Below are positions 9,522 to 18,408 of a stretch of DNA of 64,000 bases, in pieces; position 1 is the first letter of the stretch; each line of letters starts with the position of its first letter. Made by a program: the position numbers and the translations under genes. The notes beneath the pieces were generated by a model, which saw only the letters and a list, made by a program, of their open reading frames with translations, ran no database searches and had not been told where the DNA came from. Source of the DNA: Dehalococcoidia bacterium (GTDB taxonomy: Bacteria; Chloroflexota; Dehalococcoidia; Dehalococcoidales; Fen-1064); the NCBI GenBank assembly GCA_011171075.1, contig DUFD01000019.1:19352-83351 (forward strand), read 5' to 3'.

Positions 9522-10662
9522 CTTCTGACTTTCCCTTGAGGAGCTTTAACCAGAGGTCTTGGTACTGCGTTACCATATGTTTCTGACTGAACTGCGAAAG
9601 GACCTTAGCCCGGCCATTCTCACCCATTTGACGGGCCTGTTCTGGGTCGTCAAGAAGAGAAAGCACAGCCTCTGCTAGTGCCTTGGGTTCTCTAGCAGGC
9701 ACCAGGAAGCCATTCTCCCCCGGAATTACCAGCTCCTTGTTCCCGCCCACATCTGTGGCTACCACTGGCTTACCAAGTGCCATGGCTTCCAGTAAGCTGT
9801 TGGAGCACCCTTCGTGGTCTACTGAGGAGAGTACCGACACATCAAAGAGGGACAGGTAATTGCCGACCTGTTGGTGTGCCCCCAAGAAGACCACCTGCTT
9901 GGCGAGCTTAAGCTTTTTCGCCATGACCTCTAAGTCGGACCGGAGGGAGCCATCGCCCAGAATTGCGAAGTGTACTTCTGGCCTGTATTCATGAACTATG
10001 CTGGCGCTTTTCAGGAACGTGGCATGGTCTTTCACGGGTGAGATCCAAGCGCTAATGCCTACCACAGGTTCCCCTGGTTTAAGCCCTGTTTCAGTTCTGA
10101 TTTCAGCAACTCGGACGGGATCCACCTCCAGACGTCTGAAATCCAGGCCATTGTAGATAACCGTTGTTTTCTCTGGCCGGTATCCACGGTCTATTAATAA
10201 GCGTTGTCCTGCCACGCTATTAGCCACAGCAATCTGAGCAAAGTGACCCAGGAAGTCTTCCAAAGTGCAGATTACATAATCGATTCGGCGTGGATTGTTC
10301 CTTACCCCACAGCGTTCTGTCACAACCTTTACCGGGGTCCTAACCAGGAAAGCAGGTAAAAGGCCGAATAGGGTGGCCGAGGAGAGAAACGGCTGGATAA
10401 CATTAACACGTCTCTGCCGGAGAAGTCTCATGATACGGAGGATAGGCGAGAGGTCATATCTGTTTACACGCTTGAGGCAGATAAACTCGACTCCCGGTAG
10501 TTGCTGTAAATACTCATCGAGAGGTCCCGGGTATAGGGTGATAACTATCACGTTGAACAGTTGCTTGTCAATGCCGCTTGCTAGAGCTATGAGCTGCTGC
10601 TCGGCACCGCCTCCGCCCGACAAATTTGTCATGAGGAGAACAGTAGGTTTATGATTTCTCAC
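9493..10662 (-). CDS. Glycosyltransferase, GT4 family
   Basis: This 389-residue GT4 protein starts RNHKPTVLLMTNLSGGGGAEQQLIALASG, the classic acceptor-binding loop. The C-terminal domain has VVGISAWISPVKDHATFLKSA, FAILGDGSLRSDLE and VLSSVDHEGCSNSLLEAMALGKPVVATDVGG, containing the E-x7-E motif (EGCSNSLLE). A well-placed AGGTAACACG sequence precedes the start. The closest general family is the CapM or PelF-like group of capsular glycosyltransferases. The gene is followed directly, with overlap, by the GT2 pair. Confidence 0.88.
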   Translation of the reverse strand: MRNHKPTVLLMTNLSGGGGAEQQLIALASGIDKQLFNVIVITLYPGPLDEYLQQLPGVEFICLKRVNRYDLSPILRIMRLLRQRRVNVIQPFLSSATLFGLLPAFLVRTPVKVVTERCGVRNNPRRIDYVICTLEDFLGHFAQIAVANSVAGQRLLIDRGYRPEKTTVIYNGLDFRRLEVDPVRVAEIRTETGLKPGEPVVGISAWISPVKDHATFLKSASIVHEYRPEVHFAILGDGSLRSDLEVMAKKLKLAKQVVFLGAHQQVGNYLSLFDVSVLSSVDHEGCSNSLLEAMALGKPVVATDVGGNKELVIPGENGFLVPAREPKALAEAVLSLLDDPEQARQMGENGRAKVLSQFSQKHMVTQYQDLWLKLLKGKSEGEVKSRAKS

Positions 10663-10795
10663 GTGTTACCTCCAAATTTTTCGTCACCGCTCACCATCGC
10701 TTCTATTTTTCTCTGTAACCCAATTCCGTATAAGTAAGATTTCTTGTGGATGTAGGTCAAGGAGAAATGGTTAAGTAGCCAACATTACGTTCATG

Positions 10796-12235
10796 CTAAG
10801 ACCTATTGGCTTGTTCATCAGGCTTTGGGACTACGAGTAACTTGACAACGGCGATCGAAAAGCCTCCCATGATCCATAATAGCCATACGCTATCCATAAC
10901 ATTATGGGTGAAAGCGTTCACAACATAGGCTACTAAGGCACCGCAGCAACCGAGGGCAAGACCCTTTAGGAAGCGGTTCGTCGATTTTCGGTATACGTCT
11001 AAGAAATTACGTAGGATACCTACAAATATCGATACGTAAGCCAATAATGCTAGGGTGCCGTAGGAGAGCCAGGCACGGATGAAGTCATTGTGAACCTCCG
11101 TTTGTCCTAGGATACCTCCCGCGCCCTGTGTTTCCATGTATTGGGAACGGATGTTAGATGAATATTCTAGGGATTCCTCCTGGAAACTGTAGTATCCGAT
11201 ACCTAGGAGAGGATTATCCATGGCGATGCTAATCCCTGCCTGCCAGAGCACAGGTCTTGCCGCAGCACTCGAGTCATCGGTGAACCATTGCGAATATCGA
11301 TTGCTTGTCATGTCGGAGTAGTAAACGAACGCGGCAATCAGAACCAGCGACGCCAGCAGCAGTTCCTTTCTAGGCTTGTCCTGCATCCAGAAGATAATGG
11401 CAAGAAGCCCTGGAGCTAGGGCATACATACCAGAACGGGTGAAGGTGAAGTAAAGGGCCGCAATCATGACTATAGTTAACACTGCCAAAATTTTTCTTGC
11501 ACCGGGGCCTACCCCTTTTAGGAAATATATACTGACCATCGGTATCAGGATTACCGGTAGATAAAAAGCTAGATGCAGCGCGCTTTCAGTCAGTCCTTCC
11601 GTCCTTGTCCCACCATATCCACTCGTGGTTATACTGAAGGATGGCATTCCTATATAGCTATAATGCTGCATTACGGCAACTATGGCCGATATGGAGCCCG
11701 TTATCAGGACAACTAAGCTCAGAAGCTTGATGTCCCTCCTATTCTCAACGACTGCGGGTAGAAGTACGAGGATGGCCATCGCAGTGACCGCCGACCGAGA
11801 GTATTTTAGAGTATTTGTCATGTCCGTGTTTACAGCATTGGAAATAGTGGCGAGGGCGAAGAAAATAATGGCAGGAACAAGAATTCTTCGTGCTCCATTG
11901 CCCAGTTCGACACCCCCTCTGTTCTGGAGGATAGGTACCAAGAGTAGGACGGCCAGTATTGTCCATAGGAAACGAACGCTAATCTCTAACTCGGGTGTGA
12001 GATATATTACGTACTGGCTTGAAGTAAGCTGTCCGACCATTAAGGATGCCATCGCCCACACCGGGCGTTTGAATAGTAGAACAAATAGGGCAAGTTGTGC
12101 AGCCAGTACAAGGGCCAATGGCCATGGTATTCCAAATTGAATTATCCCTAGCCAAACTAAACCAATTAGGGCGATAATTCCGAGAAGCGCCCTCCGATTT
12201 ACTAGGCTTGAGTGAGGATGAGAAATGTCTCTCAT
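10796..12235 (-). CDS. O-antigen ligase / Wzy-type polymerase family membrane protein
   Basis: This 479-residue protein has about 11-12 membrane spans. It has the Wzy_C-type large external loop between the hydrophobic blocks, with RYSQWFTDDSSAAARPVLWQAG, DNPLLGIGYYSF and VHNDFIRAWLSYG. The conserved DNPLxGxG and EVHNxxL/I segments mark the O-antigen ligase/polymerase superfamily. In this locus, with a flippase and a Wzz-like protein, the polymerase role is more likely than ligation, because no lipid A core is expected in this lineage. It starts 14 bases after the methyltransferase stop. Confidence 0.85.
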   Translation of the reverse strand: MRDISHPHSSLVNRRALLGIIALIGLVWLGIIQFGIPWPLALVLAAQLALFVLLFKRPVWAMASLMVGQLTSSQYVIYLTPELEISVRFLWTILAVLLLVPILQNRGGVELGNGARRILVPAIIFFALATISNAVNTDMTNTLKYSRSAVTAMAILVLLPAVVENRRDIKLLSLVVLITGSISAIVAVMQHYSYIGMPSFSITTSGYGGTRTEGLTESALHLAFYLPVILIPMVSIYFLKGVGPGARKILAVLTIVMIAALYFTFTRSGMYALAPGLLAIIFWMQDKPRKELLLASLVLIAAFVYYSDMTSNRYSQWFTDDSSAAARPVLWQAGISIAMDNPLLGIGYYSFQEESLEYSSNIRSQYMETQGAGGILGQTEVHNDFIRAWLSYGTLALLAYVSIFVGILRNFLDVYRKSTNRFLKGLALGCCGALVAYVVNAFTHNVMDSVWLLWIMGGFSIAVVKLLVVPKPDEQANRS

Positions 12236-12250
12236 TGTTTACACTTACCT

Positions 12251-13033
12251 TTACGTCTCAGTGCTATTTCGTGGCTTACAGTAGACACCTATAATTTGAC
12301 TCCTGAATGGTTCTGTCCATGGTAAAAACTGCATTAACCGGCTAGTCAGCAGACCAATGGCATAAAAACTTCGACTAAAGGTAAGATAGTCATAAATCTG
12401 CTCGATGCCTTTCAGAATTACTCTTTGAAACCCGGTTCGCTTTAAGGCATGGTCAAGTTTTTTCTGTGTGTTGCACCTGTAGTAGGTGGGGAAAATGTCC
12501 GATTCTTGAGTCCCCTGCATTGCCTTCTTGATGATTCTTTGCCATTGATGAGGGACGTAGCGCGATAGGACAAACATGGGGGAAGCAGCACATGGCGTCT
12601 TAAACATAATCTTTCCACCCTCGGTCAGAACACGCTGGAATTCGGCGAACACCTTTTTAGGGTTTTTGAGATGCTCAATAACAAAATAGCAAATAATGAT
12701 GTCGAAAGTGCTGTCTTTGATTGGCAGCCTTTCGAGGTCACCCACGATAAACTTGTCTATGTTTCTCTGGTAGAGCACCTCTGAATCTATACCTACAAGT
12801 AAGCCGATGCTCTGCCGATAGCCCCGCAGCACCCAGGACCCTTTACCGCAGCCCGCATCCAGCACCCTGGCTCCCGGATACATGCTCTGCTCAAGTGCGC
12901 CGAATACCGGACTGAAGGTAACCTGGTCTGCTGCTGGGTACAGCCTATCTTTTAATTTTACTTTAGTCTCAGTGTCGAGCACTGTCCACATCCTTAAACA
13001 GTGTTTTCTAGCCTTCTTGTAGTTTGGCTTCAT
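12251..13033 (-). CDS. Class I SAM-dependent methyltransferase
   Basis: This 260-residue protein has SAM motif I as VLDAGCGKGSWVLRG near residue 57. The acidic motif and post-I region are GDLERLPIKDSTFDIIICYFVIEHLKNPKKVFAEFQRVLTEGGKIMFKTPC, all typical of the Methyltransf_11 group. It overlaps the stop of the radical SAM gene by 26 bases, so the two are translationally linked. The target may be a sugar of the repeat unit or its lipid carrier; the sequence does not say which. Confidence 0.85.
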   Translation of the reverse strand: MKPNYKKARKHCLRMWTVLDTETKVKLKDRLYPAADQVTFSPVFGALEQSMYPGARVLDAGCGKGSWVLRGYRQSIGLLVGIDSEVLYQRNIDKFIVGDLERLPIKDSTFDIIICYFVIEHLKNPKKVFAEFQRVLTEGGKIMFKTPCAASPMFVLSRYVPHQWQRIIKKAMQGTQESDIFPTYYRCNTQKKLDHALKRTGFQRVILKGIEQIYDYLTFSRSFYAIGLLTSRLMQFLPWTEPFRSQIIGVYCKPRNSTET

Positions 13034-14414
13034 TGTGCACTATGCTTCTGCCGTGTCTCACGAAAAGGATTTTATACACCATATATAGTATCGCCTTCCG
13101 CTTCTCAAACGCGTATCTCAGCAAATCAAAGATACGCAAATTTTTGATATAGAAGGTCAGGTACGCCCGAACTTGTAATAGTTCCATACTTCTTCTATTA
13201 AGATTTTCCAGTTCCAGCGCATTTCCCAGGTGTTTGTCGAAGTCTGACCAATCTCCAGATATGACCTTGTAGCCGCCCTGCCTATTAATTGCCATCTGAT
13301 ATATCTCTGTGCCTGGATATGGGACCATAAGCCCGAAGACGACCTCGGTAGTATTTAGCTTGGTCGCGAAGGCGATCGTCTTTAGGATATCATCGCGTGT
13401 CTCATTGGGATGGCCGATGATGTAGTAGGCACTTGTCATCAGGCCGGCCTTTTTTGCAGCAAATACAGCTTTCTTAGCCTGCTCTACAGTCACTCCTTTC
13501 CCGATCCTTTGTAGTATAGTGTCGTTGCCGGACTCAATTCCTAGTCCCACCAGGTCACAACCTGCTTCTCTCAATCTCCGGAATATGTTGTAGTCAGCCA
13601 AATCTACTCTTGTCTGTATATCCCATTTCATTTGCTTGTGCAGGCCTTGCTCAATAATGGAATCAGCCACGTTATGGGCTCTCCTCAAGTTCATCGTAAA
13701 CGTTTCATCTTGAGCCACAAATCTGCTCGGGTGGAAGTTCTCAGAAAGCCACTGTATCTCATTAACTATATTTTGAGTAGACCGGTAACGCACTTTCGTC
13801 CCTAGAACCCGCATGCAGAAAGCGCATTTGAAAGGACATCCTCGAGCGGTGAATATGGGATAAGCCTTCGCCTGTGGATACAGATGCCAAGCGGGAAAGG
13901 GTAGGCTATCGAGGTCTTCTATCCAGCCCCTTTCTTCGTTGACCACGATTCTCCCATTCTTCCTGAAGGCAAGCCCTTTAACACCGTCTAGTTCACCACT
14001 TTGCTTCAGTGCACTGATAAGCTCAACTATAGTAGCCTCGCCTTCGCCTATAACTAGGTAGTCGAAGGCAGGAAAGTCCTCCATGGTTTTTATCGGTAGC
14101 GCTGTGGCGTGAGGTCCCCCGATCACAATAGTGGCATCTGGCATAGCCTCCTTTATTGCTGCTGCAACCTCGTGAGCACGCCTTACTTCATGGGTCATGG
14201 CTGTAATACCGAAGATAGTGGCACCAGTTTCTCGAGCACGATCAACGGTTTGAGCCAGCGTAAGTCTTTCAAACTGCGCATCAATGATTGTTACTTCTAC
14301 TCCGTTCCTTTCAAGGACGGCTGCCAGATACCCTAGACTAAGTAGAGGCATGTGATACCACTGGCCTTGTAGTATTCTCTCCGGAGCAGTTTTAATCAAG
14401 ACAACTTCGCTCAT
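13008..14414 (-). CDS. B12-binding-domain radical SAM protein
   Basis: This 468-residue protein has an N-terminal Rossmann-like cobalamin-binding domain (about 20-150: LLSLGYLAAVLERNGVEV, IFGITAMTHEVRRA, IVIGGPHATALP, DYLVIGEGEATI). The radical SAM domain follows, with the cluster motif CPFKCAFC near residue 195. The rest of the TIM-barrel includes VGLGIESGNDTILQRIGKGVT. Such enzymes methylate unactivated carbon or phosphorus, or rearrange carbon skeletons. Its pairing with the overlapping methyltransferase suggests decoration of a sugar or lipid. The substrate is unknown. A second member of the family is encoded at 31603. Confidence 0.87.
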   Translation of the reverse strand: MSEVVLIKTAPERILQGQWYHMPLLSLGYLAAVLERNGVEVTIIDAQFERLTLAQTVDRARETGATIFGITAMTHEVRRAHEVAAAIKEAMPDATIVIGGPHATALPIKTMEDFPAFDYLVIGEGEATIVELISALKQSGELDGVKGLAFRKNGRIVVNEERGWIEDLDSLPFPAWHLYPQAKAYPIFTARGCPFKCAFCMRVLGTKVRYRSTQNIVNEIQWLSENFHPSRFVAQDETFTMNLRRAHNVADSIIEQGLHKQMKWDIQTRVDLADYNIFRRLREAGCDLVGLGIESGNDTILQRIGKGVTVEQAKKAVFAAKKAGLMTSAYYIIGHPNETRDDILKTIAFATKLNTTEVVFGLMVPYPGTEIYQMAINRQGGYKVISGDWSDFDKHLGNALELENLNRRSMELLQVRAYLTFYIKNLRIFDLLRYAFEKRKAILYMVYKILFVRHGRSIVHNEAKLQEG

Positions 14415-14471
14415 TTTTTCTTCTTAAGTATCAACCTTTGTCGACAGCAGCTGCATCATTAGATTAGTTGA

Positions 14472-15626
14472 CTAATCTGGCTGGCATAATTCGTCAAATA
14501 CCTTAAGATACTGGTACTTCGTGTTTGACCACCGGTATTTATCATAGATTGCTGAACCACCTGCAGCCAGGTTCGCCATTGTGTCGGGATTTCTATAGAG
14601 TTCCAGGATGGACTGAGCTAAGTCCTGCTCATTATCGGGTTGATAGAATTTCACCGAGTAATCGTCAAAGAATGCTTGCACGGAGGAGTTCGCGGCAACC
14701 ACAACGGGCTTGTCCAGAGCGAGGTACTCGAATAGTTTATTGGGCAGCAGTGGTATGAGGGCAGATACTACCCCGATGTCAGCCTCGGCGATTAGTGAAG
14801 GCACTCTCTCGAACGGTACTAGGCCAGTGAAGACCACATGGCTGTCGACACCCAGGGATTGAGCCATCTCCTCCAGTTGGGAACGGTATTCACCATCTCC
14901 TACTATCATTACCTTTAGATTCGGGATGTCGTCTTTCAATAGAGGTACCGCCTTAATCAGTGTCTGCACACCATAGTGTTGGGTGAGACTGCCATGAGTT
15001 ATGAGACAGAAGTGATTCTGCTTCTTATGGGAAGTAGGCGTATGTTGAAAAACATTCTCATCGGGGACGTTAAGCACCACAGATACTTTTGAAGTGGGAA
15101 TACCTCTGCTCATTGCCATCTCTTTGCTGGCTTGTTCGGCTGTGATGATATGGTCAGCTAAACTAAGGCACAATCTTGATACACCGCGCATCAGCTGAAT
15201 TGCTATATGATTGGAGCTAGTCTTATAAATCCTGGCGTAAGTCTCCGGCGTGTGGTCGAAGACGTTCATTATGATCTTTGCACCAAGGAGCTTGGGGAGA
15301 AGGGCTGCGAAAACCAGTATCTCGGGCATGCTAACTACTTCCACCACCCTATACCTTCTCTTTAAGGACAGCCAGCCGAGTGTCCAGGAAGCCATAATGA
15401 GGACTGTTGAATACTCATATATGTATCTAAGGATTCCTCGGCGGTGATGCTCCACTGGCAGACGATATACATGTACACCACGGACTGATTCACGTCTTTT
15501 TTGCCCCTTTTTTCTGAGGCAAACGACATCTACGTCATAGCCGTGCTCTGCTAATGCCTCAGCGTCCCTTCGGACATGAGCCTCATCCGGGTAGTAGTTG
15601 TGTCGAACTATGCATATTCGATTCAC
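14472..15626 (-). CDS. Glycosyltransferase, GT4 family
   Basis: This 384-residue protein begins NRICIVRHNYYPDEAHVRRDAEALAEHGYDVDVVCLRKKGQKR, a start seen in WbpX/WfgS-type GT4 enzymes. The C-terminal domain has CLITHGSLTQHYGVQTLIKAVPLL, MIVGDGEYRSQLEEMAQSLG and ADIGVVSALIPLLPNKLFEYLALDKPVVVAAN. The last segment carries the PNKLFEYLALDKPV signature in place of the classic E-x7-E. It is part of the repeat-unit assembly set. Confidence 0.85.
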   Translation of the reverse strand: MNRICIVRHNYYPDEAHVRRDAEALAEHGYDVDVVCLRKKGQKRRESVRGVHVYRLPVEHHRRGILRYIYEYSTVLIMASWTLGWLSLKRRYRVVEVVSMPEILVFAALLPKLLGAKIIMNVFDHTPETYARIYKTSSNHIAIQLMRGVSRLCLSLADHIITAEQASKEMAMSRGIPTSKVSVVLNVPDENVFQHTPTSHKKQNHFCLITHGSLTQHYGVQTLIKAVPLLKDDIPNLKVMIVGDGEYRSQLEEMAQSLGVDSHVVFTGLVPFERVPSLIAEADIGVVSALIPLLPNKLFEYLALDKPVVVAANSSVQAFFDDYSVKFYQPDNEQDLAQSILELYRNPDTMANLAAGGSAIYDKYRWSNTKYQYLKVFDELCQPD

Positions 15627-15653
15627 TCGGTTTTTCCCCTCGCAGTCAAGCCA

Positions 15654-16613
15654 TCAGCAATGTCTACGCCGCCCGTTTTTCTCTTGGAGTAATTCCTCGT
15701 ATACTGCGACGATTCGCTTTGCGATATTGCTTTGCTCCATATGACTAATCATCTCCCGTCCGTTGGTGCGACCGGGGTGGTTTATTGCCAGAATGAGTTT
15801 TTCGGCCACATCATTAGGGTCCTGGCTGCATAAGTAGCAGCCATCAGTACCGCCAATTACATCAGCCACATCCCCCACCGGTACGGAAACTACGGGTGTA
15901 TTGCAAGCCATGGCTTCCTTAATAACCATTGGTGAGCCCTCTCCGTCAGAGACGAGAAAGAGTGCATCGCAGGCGTTCATGTATACCGGTATTAAATCGT
16001 GGGGTTTATCCCAGACCAATACCAGCTCTATTGACGGGTCCTTCTCCCGGGCTATTTCGACTGCAGCCTGCACTATATCAAACCTTTTTTCTGGTCGGGA
16101 GAATTCGCCTACCCACAGAACGAGCTTTTTTTCAGGTGGCAGATTGACCTTTGCTCGTGCCTCTGCCTGTGGCATCGGGCGAAACACATCAAAGTCGATA
16201 CCACAGGGGATGACTACTGCCTTCTCATACCCCAGTTTCTGCTTTTGCTCCTCCGATACCAGGATGACCTTGTCTACTAGGGGGGTTATCATACGCGAGG
16301 GGAAACGTTCCCAGGTGGCAAACACCTCGTGGCCGTGATGAGTGAGTACCACCGGGTGAAGAAACTGGGTGCGGGCAATGATACCGGAAAACACATAATG
16401 GGCGTGGATGATGTCGTAGCGGTGTGTGAGGAGCCATACGCAGAGTCGGAATATACCCCAAACGTAGTTGAGCTTGTTCTTTCTCCCGTTGACAAAAAAT
16501 ACATCGATGTCAATTCCTTCTTTCCGCAAAGCCTCTACCTGGTCTCGGACAAAACTTCCTAGAATCGGCATGTCCGGGGTGGGGTACATATTGGTTAGCA
16601 CAAGCACTTTCAT
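15654..16613 (-). CDS. Glycosyltransferase, GT4 family
   Basis: This 319-residue, slightly short GT4 protein opens MKVLVLTNMYPTPDMPILGSFVRDQVEALRK, the typical acceptor domain. YDIIHAHYVFSG and LTHHGHEV follow. The GT4 domain shows VLWVGEFSRPEKRFDIV and LFLVSDGEGSPMVIKEAMACNTPVVSVPVGDV, with the E-x7-E region. The gene starts 4 bases after the upstream fusion gene stops, so the two are co-transcribed. Confidence 0.87.
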   Translation of the reverse strand: MKVLVLTNMYPTPDMPILGSFVRDQVEALRKEGIDIDVFFVNGRKNKLNYVWGIFRLCVWLLTHRYDIIHAHYVFSGIIARTQFLHPVVLTHHGHEVFATWERFPSRMITPLVDKVILVSEEQKQKLGYEKAVVIPCGIDFDVFRPMPQAEARAKVNLPPEKKLVLWVGEFSRPEKRFDIVQAAVEIAREKDPSIELVLVWDKPHDLIPVYMNACDALFLVSDGEGSPMVIKEAMACNTPVVSVPVGDVADVIGGTDGCYLCSQDPNDVAEKLILAINHPGRTNGREMISHMEQSNIAKRIVAVYEELLQEKNGRRRHC

Positions 16614-16617
16614 TTGT

Positions 16618-18393
16618 CTATATTCCCGCTCGGCTCCGTTTATTTAACTGACTTGGGTTGGAAAGAAATATTCCATTCAGGGATGTCTCGAAGTTCTCGT
16701 AGTAAGGGACCATGACCTCATGGACGATTTCATCGGCGGTGGTACTGAACTCTCTATCCGTTCTCTTTGGCTGCAAATTGTAGCGGTCTGCAAGTGCCAT
16801 ATAAACTCTCCGCTGTCGACGCAGATAATCGGGGTCCGTATCCTCGTCCTTACGCTGGGCACACACATCCTCCGGCAGGTCTAAAAGATAGGCCACGTTC
16901 GGCTTTGGCACGAGTGTTAACATCAGTTTGATAGCAAGTCGGCTAAGTCTGTCTTTAGCATCAAGGGATGATTCCATCTCGGCGGCGGCATCGAAGGCGT
17001 ACCGGTCACAAATAACTATCTTCCCACATAGTAATGGTAGCTTGACCTTGAAAAAGTAGGCCAATACCATGTCGGTGGCTACAAGATAGGACCAGAGGAA
17101 GCGTAGGAGGGAATTCTGTAGTCGTTCTCTTCGATCCGGAGCACCCGGCTTCGCCCATTGTACTCTGTTTCTAAGCAGGACTTTCCCCCAGTGACTGAAT
17201 AATTTAGTGAGTCCAAAGGTGCCACACCGGTTCCAGTAGTACTTTATTCTGAGGTCGCTGATATTTAGAGCCCTGATTAGCGCCTGCGCGTGTTCTGTCT
17301 TCCCCGAGCCGTCGGGGCCACTGAACGAGACCAGGAAGGCGGGCTGGGGGCGGATTCCTGACTTTAATTTGATACCACCGGCCAGGGTTTGAACGGCTTC
17401 GGATAGTTTTTCTCTCAAGCTGTGCTGCGGGTCTCGCAGGATTTTCCCGTAATAGAGGAATTTGCTAAAAATAAAAGAAAATGCAAAGGGTAGCGAGACC
17501 GGAGTAAGTCGGGTGATTCTGCGATAGTAGCGGTGAATCATCGGGTGACGCTTGAGTGAGGTCTCCCATCTATTCAGGTTACGAACGGGAATGCTGGTTT
17601 CTCCCCAGAGCGATTTCTCGATGTGGGCGCATATCAGGAGGCATAAGTGGAGTCCGTCAAGCCATCCACGCTGAGAGGCCGCGTTTTCCATGTATGCCCA
17701 ATCGATTTCACCTTCTCGCCAGCATTCACATATCTTGACTATATCTCCCAGGCGGAACTGTTTGTTCTCATAAAAACCGTGGGCTATTGTAATTAATATC
17801 ACGTCTTCGGGCGAAGGAACACGGACAGCTTCGTCGTCGTAAGAGATGAGTGAGTTTTGCCAGATAGGCGCGTCATCCAGGAAGCAAGCGTCCCAGCCTA
17901 CCCAAGTATGAAGGTGAATAGCGGATACACATCGTCCACTGTGGAATTTCCGAAAGAGGAATTTGTGTGACTCCTCGATATTTTTCAGTTCTATATAGCC
18001 GAGTTCTACTAAAATGGCCTTGGCTACCTGCTCGTGTTCCTCCTTCACGAGCACGTCGAGGTTGTCGCTGGTGTATGGGAAGGACGGGAACCTGCCGGCA
18101 GACTTGATGAGAATACAGGAGATACCTTTCTGGGCCCACCGGTCCCGGACTTTAATATATTCTGCCCTGGCAGAAGAGAGAAGCTCCTCTTGCTGATGTC
18201 TGGCAGTTTGAAACTCGGGCAAATTCTGGAGTTGTTGCAGGCCGTTGCTATGATTTAAGGCCAGCAGAGGATACTTGTTCTCTTCCCAGTATGCCAGTAG
18301 AGCTGGAATATCGAGGCTTTCAGGAGTCTCTGGTAAAAAGCCATCGACTATTTGAGCAGATACAGAAGTTAGTCTCATCATGGATGTTTCCAT
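16618..18393 (-). CDS. Two-domain protein: nucleotidyltransferase-like (NTP_transf_5) fused to thymidylate-kinase-like domain
   Basis: In this 591-residue fusion, residues about 60-270 match the NTP_transf_5 family, with the acidic SDNLDVLV core near 109-116 after ISCILIKS and a helical tail (PSPEDVILITIAHGFYE). Residues about 350-575 are a P-loop kinase of the thymidylate-kinase type, with Walker A GPDGSGKT at 359-366, KIVICDRYAFD as the DR motif and a lid-like VCAQRKDEDTDPDYLRRQ segment. Both family types recur in capsule and exopolysaccharide loci without a settled function. A phosphorylation or nucleotidylation step on a glycan or lipid intermediate is conceivable, but this is inference. 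A GGGGAG ribosome-binding site precedes the ATG. Confidence 0.75.
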   Translation of the reverse strand: METSMMRLTSVSAQIVDGFLPETPESLDIPALLAYWEENKYPLLALNHSNGLQQLQNLPEFQTARHQQEELLSSARAEYIKVRDRWAQKGISCILIKSAGRFPSFPYTSDNLDVLVKEEHEQVAKAILVELGYIELKNIEESHKFLFRKFHSGRCVSAIHLHTWVGWDACFLDDAPIWQNSLISYDDEAVRVPSPEDVILITIAHGFYENKQFRLGDIVKICECWREGEIDWAYMENAASQRGWLDGLHLCLLICAHIEKSLWGETSIPVRNLNRWETSLKRHPMIHRYYRRITRLTPVSLPFAFSFIFSKFLYYGKILRDPQHSLREKLSEAVQTLAGGIKLKSGIRPQPAFLVSFSGPDGSGKTEHAQALIRALNISDLRIKYYWNRCGTFGLTKLFSHWGKVLLRNRVQWAKPGAPDRRERLQNSLLRFLWSYLVATDMVLAYFFKVKLPLLCGKIVICDRYAFDAAAEMESSLDAKDRLSRLAIKLMLTLVPKPNVAYLLDLPEDVCAQRKDEDTDPDYLRRQRRVYMALADRYNLQPKRTDREFSTTADEIVHEVMVPYYENFETSLNGIFLSNPSQLNKRSRAGI

Positions 18394-18408
18394 TGACGTC
18401 TCCCCTTA

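Noticed and set aside
14461..14478. Perfect palindrome AGATTAG-TTGA-CTAATCT as a terminator
   Set aside because: It includes the stop codon of the minus-strand GT4 gene and has no T-run on either side, so it is probably chance or weak structure.
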